This document shows, piece after piece, positions 19,065-28,235 of a DNA stretch of 64,000 nucleotides. The stretch is taken from positions 186,001 to 250,000 of the forward strand of contig NZ_JANTHZ010000001.1 in NCBI RefSeq assembly GCF_024752355.1. The letters are read 5' to 3'. The translations under genes and the position numbers were made by a program. The notes below the pieces were generated by a model. That model did no database searches. It had not been told where the DNA came from and saw only the letters and a program-made list of their open reading frames with translations. The stretch comes from Ancylobacter mangrovi (GTDB lineage: Bacteria > Pseudomonadota > Alphaproteobacteria > Rhizobiales > Xanthobacteraceae). The stretch's first letter is position 1. The number at the start of each line of letters is the position of its first letter.

Positions 19065-20549
19065 ATGCTCGATTCTCCCGCCCGCCCCCCGGCGGACTCC
19101 GATGTTGCCTACCGCACGCCGCCCCACAACATCGAGGCGGAGCAGGCGCTGCTGGGCGCCATCCTCGTCAACAACGAGGCGTTCTACCGGGTCTCCGACT
19201 TCCTGGAGCCGCGCCACCTGTTCGAGCCGATCCATGTCGCGATCTACGAGACCGCCTCAGCGCTGATCCGCGCCGGCAAGGTGGCCACGCCGGTCACGCT
19301 CAAGACCTTCCTGCCGCCGGAGCTCGACGTCGCCGGGCTGACCGGCCCACAATATCTGGCCCGGCTCGCCGCCGAGGCGACGACGATCATCAACGCCGAG
19401 GATTACGGGCGCACCATCTACGACCTGTCGGTGCGCCGCGACCTGATCGCCATCGGCGAGGAGATCGTCAACGAGGCCTATGACGCGGCGATCGACGCCA
19501 CGCCGCAGGACCAGATCGAGGAGGCGGAAAAGCGCCTCTACGAGCTCGCCGAGACCGGCCGCTACGACGGCGGCTTCCTGCGCTTCAACGACGCGCTGAA
19601 GGAAGCGGTCGACATGGCGAGCCGCGCCTTCCAGCGCGACGGGCACCTGTCCGGCCTCGCCTCCGGCCTCGACGACCTCGACCACATGATGGGCGGGCTC
19701 CAGCCCTCCGACCTCATCATCCTCGCCGGCCGCCCCGGCATGGGCAAGACCGCGCTCGCCACCAACATCGCCTACAACGTCGCCGCCGCCTACCGCTCGG
19801 AGACGTTGCCCGACGGCAATATCCGCGCCCTCGACGGCGGCGTGGTCGGCTTCTTCTCGCTGGAGATGTCGGCCGAGCAGCTCGCCACCCGTATCCTTGC
19901 CGAGCAGACCGAGATCCCCTCCTACAAGATCCGGCGCGGCGACATCTCGGAGAGCGAGTTCGACAAGCTCGCCGCCGGCGCGCAGATGATGCAGACCATC
20001 CCGCTCTATATCGACGACACGGGCGGCATCTCGATCGCCCAGCTTCGCGCCCGCGCGCGCCGGCTGAAGCGCCAGCGCGGGCTGGATTTCATGGTCGTCG
20101 ACTACCTCCAGTTGCTGTCCGGCTCGTCCAAGAAGGCGTCGGAAGGGCGCGTGCAGGAGATCACCGAGATCACCACCGGCCTCAAGGCGCTGGCGAAGGA
20201 GCTCGCCGTGCCGATCATGGCGCTGTCCCAGCTCTCGCGTCAGGTGGAGACGCGCGACGACAAGCGTCCGCAATTGTCCGATCTGCGCGAATCCGGTTCG
20301 ATCGAGCAGGATGCGGACGTGGTGATGTTCGTCTTCCGCGAGGAATATTACCTCAAGAACAAGGAGCCGAAGGAAGGCACGGAGGAGTGGTTCACGTGGG
20401 ATTCGGAGATGAAGGCGGCGCAGGGCACCGCCGAGGTCATCATCGGCAAGCAGCGTCACGGACCCACCGGCACGGTGAAGGTGGCCTTCGAGGCCCAGTT
20501 CACCCGCTTCTCCTCGCTCGCCCTCGGCGATCGCATGCCGCATCAGTGA
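19065..20549 (+). CDS. dnaB: DnaB, replicative DNA helicase
   Basis: 494 residues from the ATG at 19065 (a TTG two codons upstream is also in frame). A hexameric helicase that unwinds DNA at the replication fork. The N-terminal domain starts at PPHNIEAEQALLGAILVNNEAFYRV. The RecA-like domain carries Walker A GRPGMGKTALATNIAYN, Walker B FMVVDYLQLLSGS, and LSQLSRQVETRDDKRPQLSDLRESGSIEQ-type motifs (H3/H4). No intein is present. alr begins 10 bp downstream, as in many Hyphomicrobiales. Confidence 0.97.
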   Translation: MLDSPARPPADSDVAYRTPPHNIEAEQALLGAILVNNEAFYRVSDFLEPRHLFEPIHVAIYETASALIRAGKVATPVTLKTFLPPELDVAGLTGPQYLARLAAEATTIINAEDYGRTIYDLSVRRDLIAIGEEIVNEAYDAAIDATPQDQIEEAEKRLYELAETGRYDGGFLRFNDALKEAVDMASRAFQRDGHLSGLASGLDDLDHMMGGLQPSDLIILAGRPGMGKTALATNIAYNVAAAYRSETLPDGNIRALDGGVVGFFSLEMSAEQLATRILAEQTEIPSYKIRRGDISESEFDKLAAGAQMMQTIPLYIDDTGGISIAQLRARARRLKRQRGLDFMVVDYLQLLSGSSKKASEGRVQEITEITTGLKALAKELAVPIMALSQLSRQVETRDDKRPQLSDLRESGSIEQDADVVMFVFREEYYLKNKEPKEGTEEWFTWDSEMKAAQGTAEVIIGKQRHGPTGTVKVAFEAQFTRFSSLALGDRMPHQ

Positions 20550-20559
20550 GCGTCCCGAC

Positions 20560-21678
20560 GTGAGCGACGACGACATATCGCAGGCCGAGGCCGGCGGCCT
20601 CCTGACCATCGACCTCGCGGCGCTGCGGGCCAATTTCGCCGAGATCGCCCAGCGCGTCGCCCCGGCGGCCTGCGCCGCGGTGGTGAAGGGCGACGCCTAC
20701 GGCACCGGCCTCGTGCCGACCGCCTCGGCACTCTGGGACGCGGGCGCGCGTACCTTCTTCGTCGCCCTGCTGGGCGAGGCGCGCACGCTGCGCGCGGCGC
20801 TGCCGGACGCCGAGATTTTCGTGCTCAACGGGCTGTTCCCGGGCACGCAGGAGATCTACCGCGAAGCACGGCTCACGCCGGTGCTCGGCAGCCTGCCGGA
20901 AATCGAGGGCTGGCGCGCCTTCTGCGCTGAGGTGGACGAATTGCTGCCGGCAGCGCTGCATGTCGACACCGGCATGAACCGGCTCGGCGTCTCCCCGGCC
21001 GAAGCGATCAACCTCGCCGAAGGACGCGAGGAGATCGGCTTCCCGCTGGCGCTCGTCATGAGCCACCTCGCCTGCGCCGACGAGCCCGACCATCCGCTCA
21101 CCGCCCAGCAGCTCGAGGACTTTCGGGCCATCGCCGCGCTGTTCCCGGACGTGCGCGCCTCGCTGGCGAACTCGGCCGGGGCGATGAGCAGCCCGGCCTT
21201 CCGGTTCGACCTGGTGCGGCCGGGAATCGCGGTCTATGGCGGGCGAGCGCGCACCGATGTCGCGCCCCTGCGCCCGACGGTCCGGCTCGACCTGCGCATC
21301 GTCCAGGTCCGCCATGTCCATGAAGGCCAGACGATCGGCTATGGCGCGGCGCACACGGCGCGGCGGCCGAGCCGCATCGCGATTCTCTCAGCCGGCTATG
21401 CTGACGGCATTCCGCGCCTCGCCGGCGCTTCGGACCTGCGATCCGGCGCGGAAGCCATGGTCGCCGGCCGGCGCTGCCCGCTGGTCGGGCGAATCTCGAT
21501 GGATCTGCTCGCGGTGGACGTGACCGACGTGCTCGAGGACGACGTCGCGGCCGGAGACTGGGCGACGCTGCTGGGCGACGGACTCACCCTCGGCGATCTG
21601 GCTCACCACTCGCAGACGGTCGATTACGAGATCCTCACCTCGCTCGGCCGGCGCTACTGCCGCCGCTGGACGTACTGA
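20560..21678 (+). CDS. alr: Alr, alanine racemase
   Basis: 372 residues, GTG start at 20560. A PLP enzyme that interconverts L- and D-alanine for peptidoglycan. The Schiff-base lysine is Lys43 in AVVKGDAYGTG. LHVDTGMNRLGVSP, MSHLACADEPDHPL, ANSAGAM and the catalytic-tyrosine region IGYGAAHTARRPSRIAILSAGYADG are visible, and GRISMDLLAVDVTD is typical. It follows dnaB by 10 bp, and its 3' end overlaps the convergent gene at 21654 by 25 bp. Confidence 0.96.
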   Translation: MSDDDISQAEAGGLLTIDLAALRANFAEIAQRVAPAACAAVVKGDAYGTGLVPTASALWDAGARTFFVALLGEARTLRAALPDAEIFVLNGLFPGTQEIYREARLTPVLGSLPEIEGWRAFCAEVDELLPAALHVDTGMNRLGVSPAEAINLAEGREEIGFPLALVMSHLACADEPDHPLTAQQLEDFRAIAALFPDVRASLANSAGAMSSPAFRFDLVRPGIAVYGGRARTDVAPLRPTVRLDLRIVQVRHVHEGQTIGYGAAHTARRPSRIAILSAGYADGIPRLAGASDLRSGAEAMVAGRRCPLVGRISMDLLAVDVTDVLEDDVAAGDWATLLGDGLTLGDLAHHSQTVDYEILTSLGRRYCRRWTY

Positions 21679-22040
21679 ACCCGGACCTTCCGCTCCGGCG
21701 GCATCGCGTCGCGCATGCCCGCGCGCACGGCCTCGATCACCTGTGTCCCGTTCTCCAGCCAGTTCGGCAGCACCATCCCGCGGCCGCGCTCGAGGACGAC
21801 ATCAAGACGCAACACGGGCTGTTCGATATTGGCATAGCCCTTGCGAGTGACGACGCTGCGCACCTCGGTCCACGGAACGAAGCGGCCTGACCATAAGTAA
21901 ATGCCGTCGCCGTCGACCTTGTACACAAATGAACGTCGCCAGAACCAAAGCAATATGCACCCCGCGCCCAGAGTCGTCGACACCAGGGCGATCATCAACA
22001 GAGAAAATCTGTTATTTGTTCGAGCGACTACAGGTTGCAT
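21654..22040 (-). CDS. Small membrane-anchored protein of unknown function
   Basis: 128 residues. One transmembrane helix (LMIALVSTTLGAGCILLWFW) near residues 14-33, then a soluble domain of about 90 residues beginning FVYKVDGDGIYLWSGRFVPWTEVRSVV. The pattern of a strand followed by a 'W..V..V' region resembles bacterial PH-like (YcxB/DUF) domains that often follow such a helix, but no named family is recognised with certainty. Base composition upstream is noticeably A+T-richer than the surroundings. It is convergent with alr and overlaps it. Confidence 0.7.
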   Translation of the reverse strand: MQPVVARTNNRFSLLMIALVSTTLGAGCILLWFWRRSFVYKVDGDGIYLWSGRFVPWTEVRSVVTRKGYANIEQPVLRLDVVLERGRGMVLPNWLENGTQVIEAVRAGMRDAMPPERKVRVQYVQRRQ

Positions 22041-22262
22041 AGATTTCCAGTTGACCTATCGACAACTCCACCACCCATACGCGATCGAACGTTTGGCGGC
22101 CGAAGACCACACAAACTTACCGCTAATTTGGACGTAAATCACGATCTATTACCGACCATGCGGTCGCATCCGCGCACCGATTTTCGGCAGAGGCCGATCG
22201 TCACCCCCTCCGCATGAGGCCGGAATGGCGCTAGGACTGCGTTCCGAGTCCTGGATGAACCA

Positions 22263-23675
22263 ATGGCCAAACGCACAACGTCCTTCGTCTGCCAATCCTG
22301 CGGCGCCGTGCACATGCGCTGGCAGGGCCGCTGCGATTCCTGCGGCGCCTGGAACAGCATCGCCGAGGAGCAGAGCGGCGGCGCCTCCGTCCCCTCCGCG
22401 CAGCGCGGCGGCCGGCGCGGCCGGCTGATCGCGCTGGAGAGTCTTGCGGGCGTGAGCGAGGACGCCCCGCGCATCCGAATCGGCATCAACGAGGCCGACC
22501 GCGTCGCCGGCGGCGGGCTCGTGCCCGGCTCGGTGCTGCTGATCGGCGGCGATCCGGGCATCGGCAAGTCGACCCTGCTGATCCAGGCTTCGGCCGCGCT
22601 GGCGCGCGAGGGGCACCGCGTCGTCTACGTCTCGGGCGAGGAGGCGTCGGCGCAGGTGCGTCTGCGCGCCGAACGCCTCGGCCTTGCCGGCGCGCCGGTG
22701 GAACTCGCGGCCGAGACCAATGTCGAGGACATCGTCGCCACCCTCTCCGAGGGCGGCCGCCCCGCGCTGGTGGTGATCGATTCGATCCAGACCATGTGGA
22801 CCGACACGGTCGAATCCGCGCCGGGAACCGTCACGCAGGTGCGCTCCTCTGCCCAGATCCTGATCCGCTTCGCCAAGCGCTCGGGCGCCTGCGTCGTCCT
22901 TGTCGGCCATGTTACCAAGGACGGGCAGATCGCCGGGCCGCGCGTCGTCGAGCACATGGTGGACGCGGTGCTCTCCTTCGAGGGCGACGGCGCCCACCAT
23001 TTCCGTATCCTGCGCGCGCAGAAGAATCGCTTCGGCCCCACCGACGAGATTGGCGTGTTCGAGATGACCGGCCTTGGCCTGCGCGAGGTCGCCAACCCCT
23101 CCGAGCTGTTCCTGTCGAATCGCGACCATGGCGCGCCCGGCACCGCGGTCTATGCCGGCATGGAGGGCACGCGCCCGGTACTGGTGGAGATCCAGGCGCT
23201 GGTGGTGCCCACGAGCCTGGGCACACCGCGCCGCGCGGTGGTAGGCTGGGACCCGAGCCGGCTTTCCATGGTGCTGGCGGTGCTGGAGGCGCGCTGCGGC
23301 ATCAAGCTCGGCGCGCATGACGTGCATCTCAACGTCGCCGGCGGCTTCCGCATCTCCGAGCCGGCCGCCGACCTTGCGGTCGCGGCCGCGCTGGTGTCCT
23401 CGCTCAGCGGTTCCGCCCTGCCCTCGGACGCGGTCTATTTCGGCGAGGTCAGCCTGACCGGGGCCGTGCGCCCGGTGTCCCACACCGGCGCGCGACTGAA
23501 GGAAGCGGCCAAGCTCGGATTCGCCAGCGCGGTGGTGCCGCAGGGCAAGTCCGCCGGCACGGAGGCGGGCGAGACCGGCCTGAACGTGGAAACGGCCTCT
23601 TCACTTGGGGATATCGTGGCGACGATAGCGGCACGGGGGCCACGTCGGGCTCCCCGCGTGGCGCAAGAGGGATGA
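22263..23675 (+). CDS. radA: RadA, DNA repair / recombination ATPase
   Basis: 470 residues. It promotes branch migration in recombinational repair. Seen are the N-terminal C4 zinc finger (FVCQSCGAVHMRWQGRCDSC), Walker A GGDPGIGKSTLLIQ, Walker B ALVVIDSIQTMW, the RadA-specific QKNRFGPTDEIGVFEM, and a C-terminal Lon-like S16 domain (HDVHLNVAGGFRISEPAADLAVAAALVSS). Length and order are standard. It precedes cvpA and purF, a common alphaproteobacterial order. Confidence 0.97.
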   Translation: MAKRTTSFVCQSCGAVHMRWQGRCDSCGAWNSIAEEQSGGASVPSAQRGGRRGRLIALESLAGVSEDAPRIRIGINEADRVAGGGLVPGSVLLIGGDPGIGKSTLLIQASAALAREGHRVVYVSGEEASAQVRLRAERLGLAGAPVELAAETNVEDIVATLSEGGRPALVVIDSIQTMWTDTVESAPGTVTQVRSSAQILIRFAKRSGACVVLVGHVTKDGQIAGPRVVEHMVDAVLSFEGDGAHHFRILRAQKNRFGPTDEIGVFEMTGLGLREVANPSELFLSNRDHGAPGTAVYAGMEGTRPVLVEIQALVVPTSLGTPRRAVVGWDPSRLSMVLAVLEARCGIKLGAHDVHLNVAGGFRISEPAADLAVAAALVSSLSGSALPSDAVYFGEVSLTGAVRPVSHTGARLKEAAKLGFASAVVPQGKSAGTEAGETGLNVETASSLGDIVATIAARGPRRAPRVAQEG

Positions 23676-23777
23676 CGCCATCCGCGCGCCGCGCTATACG
23701 TCGCGCGGTCCCGTCGGCATCCGACGGAATGAAGATTCGCCGCCTTTCTTGAACGCCGCGATCACGGTGCGAAACTC

Positions 23778-24365
23778 TTGACGCTGCTCGACATCATCCT
23801 CGTCGCCGTGATGGTGATCTCCGGCCTGCTGGCGATGGTGCGTGGTCTCGTGCGCGAGGTCTTCGCCATCGCCTCGTGGGTCATCGCCGCGGGCGTGACG
23901 CTGTACGCCTATCCGCTGGCCCTGCCCTACGCCAAGCAGTACATCGCCAACGACACCTTCGCCATGGCGGCGACGGTGGCGGCGGTGTTCCTCATCACGC
24001 TGCTGATCGTGTCGCTCATCACCGTGCGCATCTCCGATCTCGTGCTCGACAGCCGGATCGGCGCGCTGGACCGCACGCTGGGCTTCATCTTCGGGCTGGC
24101 GCGCGGATTCCTCATAATGGTTGTGGCCTTCCTGTTCTTCAACTGGCTGGTCCAGAACGAACAGGGCCAGCCGGGCTGGATTCGCGACGCGCGGTCGCGT
24201 GTGGTCTTGCAAAACGCGGGTGACTGGCTCATCTCCATTCTGCCGGAAGATCCCGAGAAGCTGATACGCGACATCAAGAACTCACGGGACGTGGAGCCGA
24301 GCGAGCCGCCGCCCGAGCCCTTCAATCCGGGGCCGGCGCCTTCGACGACACCTCCGGCGCCATAA
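23778..24365 (+). CDS. cvpA: CvpA family membrane protein
   Basis: 195 residues with a TTG start at 23778, chosen because the product then begins MTLLDIILVAVMVISGLLAMVRG, as other CvpA proteins do. Four hydrophobic helices are followed by a proline-rich cytoplasmic tail ending EPPPEPFNPGPAPSTTPPAP. CvpA was named for colicin V production in E. coli; its general role in envelope homeostasis is not well defined. The purF gene follows, as in the classical cvpA-purF pair. Confidence 0.9.
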   Translation: MTLLDIILVAVMVISGLLAMVRGLVREVFAIASWVIAAGVTLYAYPLALPYAKQYIANDTFAMAATVAAVFLITLLIVSLITVRISDLVLDSRIGALDRTLGFIFGLARGFLIMVVAFLFFNWLVQNEQGQPGWIRDARSRVVLQNAGDWLISILPEDPEKLIRDIKNSRDVEPSEPPPEPFNPGPAPSTTPPAP

Positions 24366-24469
24366 TTTCTCCGCGCCTTCGGGACAAGCCGTCGCGGCGG
24401 CGCGTGGATGGCATTCCAGCGTAGAGAGCGGGCGCAGCCTTGAACTGCGCAGAGCGGAGCGATGGTGAG

Positions 24470-25966
24470 ATGGCGCATATAGCCGGGCACGCGGTGTCGA
24501 AATCGGGCGAAGCCGACGATTTCTACGATGATTACGGGGATACGCTGCGCGAGGAGTGCGGCGTATTCGGCATTTACGGGCATCCCGATGCTGCCGCCAT
24601 CACCGCGCTGGGCCTGCATGCGCTCCAGCATCGCGGCCAGGAAGCGGCAGGCATAACCACTTACGATGGCCAGCGTTTTCACTCCGAGCGCCGCCTCGGA
24701 CTGGTGAGCGACGCCTTCTCCGACGCCGAGACCATCAAGCGCCTGCCGGGCCAGATCGCGGTCGGCCATGTGCGCTATTCGACCACTGGCGAGACCATCC
24801 TGCGCAATGTGCAGCCGCTCTTCGCCGAGCTCGACGGCGGCGGCTTCGCCATCGCCCATAACGGCAATCTCACCAACGGCCTGACGCTGCGCCGCCAGCT
24901 CATTCGCGACGGTGCCATCTGTCAGTCGACCTCCGACACCGAGGTGATGCTGCACCTCGTCGCCCGCTCCAAGCGCCCGCGCTTCACCGAGCGCTTCATC
25001 GACGCGCTGCGCGCGATCGAGGGCGCCTACGCCTTCGTCGGGCTCACCAACAAGAAGCTGGTGGGCGCGCGCGACCCGCTCGGCATCCGTCCGCTGGTGC
25101 TGGGCGAGCTCGACGGGCACCCGATCCTGACCTCGGAGACCTGCGCGCTCGACATAATTGGTGCGCGCCACGTGCGGGACATCGAGCCCGGCGAGGTGAT
25201 CGTCTTCTCCTCCGACAAGGTCGAGACACTGCGCCCCTTCGGCGCCGTCACGCCGCGCCCCTGCATCTTCGAGTACATCTATTTCGCCCGGCCGGATTCG
25301 GTCGTCGGCGGGCGCTCGGTCTACCAGGTGCGCAAGAACATGGGCGTGCAGCTCGCGAGCGAGGCGCCCGCGAATGCCGACGTCGTGGTGCCGGTGCCCG
25401 ATTCCGGCGTGCCCGCCGCCATCGGCTACGCGCAGGCCGCCGGCATCCCCTACGAGCTCGGCATCATCCGCAACCACTATGTCGGGCGCACCTTCATCCA
25501 GCCGACCCAGTCGATCCGCGACCAGGGCGTGCGCATGAAGCACTCGGCCAACCGTTCGGTCGTCGAGGGCAAGAGCATCGTGCTCATCGACGACAGCCTG
25601 GTCCGCGGCACCACCTCGGTGAAGATCGTGCGCATGATGCGCGAGGCCGGGGCGCGCGAGGTGCATTTCCGCATCTCCTCGCCGCCGATCACCCACCCGG
25701 ACTATTACGGCATCGACACGCCGGACCGCGACAAGCTGCTCGCCGCCACCCACGACCTCGAGGGCATGCGCCACTATATCGGCGCCGACAGCCTCGCCTT
25801 CCTCTCCATCGACGGCATCTACAAGGCGATGGGCTTCGAGGGCCGCGACCCGATGCGCCCGCAGTTCACCGACCATTGCTTCACCGGCGAATATCCGACC
25901 CCGCTCACCGACCGCGTGGGCGAGGTGGCGCCGCGCCAGCTCTCGCTGCTGGCCGAGGCGAGCTGA
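24470..25966 (+). CDS. purF: PurF, amidophosphoribosyltransferase
   Basis: 498 residues from the ATG at 24470; a TTG ten codons upstream is also in frame. It catalyses the first committed step of purine synthesis, making phosphoribosylamine from PRPP and glutamine. A propeptide of 29 residues precedes the Ntn nucleophile Cys30 (REECGVFGIYGH). IGHVRYSTTG-like AVGHVRYSTTGET, the glutaminase HNGNLTNG and the PRPP loop IVLIDDSLVRGTTS are present. No Fe-S cluster cysteines were traced. Confidence 0.97.
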   Translation: MAHIAGHAVSKSGEADDFYDDYGDTLREECGVFGIYGHPDAAAITALGLHALQHRGQEAAGITTYDGQRFHSERRLGLVSDAFSDAETIKRLPGQIAVGHVRYSTTGETILRNVQPLFAELDGGGFAIAHNGNLTNGLTLRRQLIRDGAICQSTSDTEVMLHLVARSKRPRFTERFIDALRAIEGAYAFVGLTNKKLVGARDPLGIRPLVLGELDGHPILTSETCALDIIGARHVRDIEPGEVIVFSSDKVETLRPFGAVTPRPCIFEYIYFARPDSVVGGRSVYQVRKNMGVQLASEAPANADVVVPVPDSGVPAAIGYAQAAGIPYELGIIRNHYVGRTFIQPTQSIRDQGVRMKHSANRSVVEGKSIVLIDDSLVRGTTSVKIVRMMREAGAREVHFRISSPPITHPDYYGIDTPDRDKLLAATHDLEGMRHYIGADSLAFLSIDGIYKAMGFEGRDPMRPQFTDHCFTGEYPTPLTDRVGEVAPRQLSLLAEAS

Positions 25967-25997
25967 GGCGGCGCGGGAGAGGGACGAACGAGGCGGC

Positions 25998-26414
25998 ATG
26001 GTCGAGCTCAACCAGTGGCATCGCGGCCGCCTCATCGACCACATCCAGCTCGTGGTGCGTGACCTCGAGGCGAGCCGGCGCTTCTATGGTGCGGTGCTCG
26101 AGGTGCTCGGCGTGCCTCTCGTCGCCGGCGAAGGCTATTTCTACGCCGACGAACTCTTCGTCTCGCCGGGCGAGCCGCTGACCGGGCGCGCCCACATCGC
26201 CTTCCAGGCGCCGGACCACGAGACCGTCCAGCGCTTCTACGCCTCGGCGCTGGCGGCGGGCGGGCGCGACAATGGCGCGCCGGGCCTGCGCAGCTATCAT
26301 CCGGGTTACTACGCCGCCTTCGTGCTCGATCCCGAAGGCAATAACATCGAGGCCGTCTGCCACGGCCCGGCCACGCGTTCCGCGCCCTCGGTGGTGCTGA
26401 CGGACGCGTCTTGA
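25998..26414 (+). CDS. VOC superfamily (glyoxalase/dioxygenase-like) protein
   Basis: 138 residues. Single vicinal-oxygen-chelate domain: the first beta-alpha-beta unit LIDHIQLVVRDLEASRRFYGAVLEVLG carries the metal-ligand His, HIAFQAPDHETVQRFYASAL starts the second, and the final glutamate ligand lies in FVLDPEGNNIEAVCHG. Substrate unknown; such proteins include dioxygenases and resistance proteins. Its stop overlaps the region just before the next gene, so it is probably cotranscribed with purF and the SDR gene. Confidence 0.85.
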   Translation: MVELNQWHRGRLIDHIQLVVRDLEASRRFYGAVLEVLGVPLVAGEGYFYADELFVSPGEPLTGRAHIAFQAPDHETVQRFYASALAAGGRDNGAPGLRSYHPGYYAAFVLDPEGNNIEAVCHGPATRSAPSVVLTDAS

Positions 26415-26431
26415 ATCTCGGGGAAACGTCG

Positions 26432-27199
26432 ATGACCGATACCGCAGCAGAGGGCGCCGCGCGCCCGCTCGAGGGAAGCTACGCGCTTGTCACCGGCGCG
26501 ACCCGGGGCATCGGCCGGGCGGTCGCGCTCGCCCTCGCCGGCGCGGGCGCCCATGTGGTCGCCGTGGGGCGCACCGCCGGGGCGCTGGAGGAGCTCGACG
26601 ACGCCATCGTCGCCGCCGGCTCCACCGCGACGCTCGTCCCCCTCGACCTGAAGGACGGACCGGGCATCGACCGGCTCGGCGGCGCGCTCTTCGAGCGCTT
26701 CGGCCGGCTCGACGTGTTCGTCGGCAATGCCGGCGTGCTCGGCCCGATGACCCCGCTGGCGCAGGTCGAGCCCAAGGAGTGGGACGACGCCATCGCCGTC
26801 AACCTCACCGCCAACTGGCGCCTGGTGCGCTCGCTCGACCCGCTGCTGCGGCTCTCGACCGCCGGCCGCGCGGTGCTGGTCTCCTCGGGCGCCGCCCACA
26901 AGGCGCGCGCCTTCTGGGGCACCTATGCCGTCACCAAGGCCGGCGTCGAGGTCCTCGCCCGCACCTGGGCGGCCGAGGTCGCCAACATCTCGCCGCTCGC
27001 GGTCAATCTGGTCAATCCGGGGCCGATCCGCACCCGCATGCGGGCCAAGGCGTTCCCGAGCGAGGACCCGCAGACGCTGCCCACGCCGGAAGAACTCGCG
27101 AGCGCGATCCTGCCGCTCTGCCTGCCGAGCTTCAACGAGACCGGCAGGCTCTACGACTTCCCCACCCGCTCGCTCAAGGAATTCCCGGTTCCGGCGTGA
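26432..27199 (+). CDS. SDR family oxidoreductase (YciK-like)
   Basis: 255 residues from the ATG at 26432; a TTG seven codons upstream is an alternative. Classical short-chain dehydrogenase: cofactor motif TGATRGIGRAVALALAGAG, NAGVLGPMTPL, catalytic Ser in VLVSSGAAHK and Tyr-x3-Lys in TYAVTKAGVEVLA. SDR genes next to purF are common in Hyphomicrobiales, but the physiological substrate is not known. The 3' end overlaps the convergent transporter gene by 26 bp. Confidence 0.88.
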   Translation: MTDTAAEGAARPLEGSYALVTGATRGIGRAVALALAGAGAHVVAVGRTAGALEELDDAIVAAGSTATLVPLDLKDGPGIDRLGGALFERFGRLDVFVGNAGVLGPMTPLAQVEPKEWDDAIAVNLTANWRLVRSLDPLLRLSTAGRAVLVSSGAAHKARAFWGTYAVTKAGVEVLARTWAAEVANISPLAVNLVNPGPIRTRMRAKAFPSEDPQTLPTPEELASAILPLCLPSFNETGRLYDFPTRSLKEFPVPA

Positions 27200-28106
27200 G
27201 CCGGCGCCGGCTGAAGATCGCCACCGCCGCCACCACGCCGACGAGCTGCAGCGCCGCGCCGACCGCCTCCGCCGCACTCGGCCAGCGCTGCTCGAAGGCG
27301 AGCCCGTAGCCGAGGCCGAACACCGTCTCGGCAACGATGAGCTGCGCTGACAGGGCCAGCGGCAGGCGTTGCGAGGCGACGACCCAGCCATAGGTGCCGA
27401 GCCAGGAGGCGACCACGCCCATGCCGAGCGCCCAGGCGAGGAAACGCGTCGTCACCTCGCGGTCGTGGCCGAGCAGCCCGGCGTCGAGCACGAAGGGCAT
27501 CAGCGCCACCGCCGCCGCCCCGGCCCCGAGCCCCTGCAGGCCGGTCCAGCGCAGCGCGTCCGGCGCGGCCGCCGCACGCAGCGCGGCGGCATTGGCGAGG
27601 CCGTAGAGGATCCAGATTCCCAGCGCCAGCAGCGACAGCGCCGCACCTGCGAGCACCGCATCAGCCTCGTCCGGCGCCGCCGCGCGAAGGTCGTGGGCGT
27701 TGACGAGCACCAGCCCGGCGACGATCAGCGCCAGCGGCAGCGCGATCGAACGCCACGCCACCGTGCGCTCACGCAGATTGGCGACCACCGCGAGCAGCAC
27801 CGGCGCGGTGCCGGTGATGAGCGGCGGCAGCACCGCGCCGGCGAACAGGACGGCGTAGGAGATGGCGAGGAAATAGCCGAAATAGCCGAACGCACCGAGC
27901 GCGCCCCCCAGGACGAGCTGGCGGGTGGTCATGCCCGAGGGGCGGAAGCGCGGAGCGGCCATCAGCAACAGGCTGACGAGGCCGAACAGCAGGTAGCGGA
28001 CGACGGAGAAGTCGAACGCCGACACCGGCGCGATCGCCCGCGGCGCGACGAAGGAAAGCCCCCAGGTCGCGCCCGTCAGGAGGCCGCCGAGAATGCCGAT
28101 CAACAT
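27174..28106 (-). CDS. EamA/DMT family permease
   Basis: 310 residues with ten predicted membrane segments in two EamA repeats (start GILGGLLTGATWGLSFVAPRAI; second repeat from about residue 150). Drug/metabolite transporter superfamily members usually export amino acids or metabolites; no substrate can be assigned from the sequence. The C-terminal RRRLTPEPGIP is cytoplasmic. Possibly monocistronic; der starts a different minus-strand block upstream. Confidence 0.88.
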   Translation of the reverse strand: MLIGILGGLLTGATWGLSFVAPRAIAPVSAFDFSVVRYLLFGLVSLLLMAAPRFRPSGMTTRQLVLGGALGAFGYFGYFLAISYAVLFAGAVLPPLITGTAPVLLAVVANLRERTVAWRSIALPLALIVAGLVLVNAHDLRAAAPDEADAVLAGAALSLLALGIWILYGLANAAALRAAAAPDALRWTGLQGLGAGAAAVALMPFVLDAGLLGHDREVTTRFLAWALGMGVVASWLGTYGWVVASQRLPLALSAQLIVAETVFGLGYGLAFEQRWPSAAEAVGAALQLVGVVAAVAIFSRRRLTPEPGIP

Positions 28107-28235
28107 GCCGGAGAATCCAGGAATCGGGAGGCTGCCAGCATGCCAGCCGGGCGGCGCCGTTTCGAGCCCCGGCGGGCGCCTTCGCCCCGACCGTTATTCC
28201 CTGCCCGGCCGGATGGTCCGCCTCGCGGACCGCCC

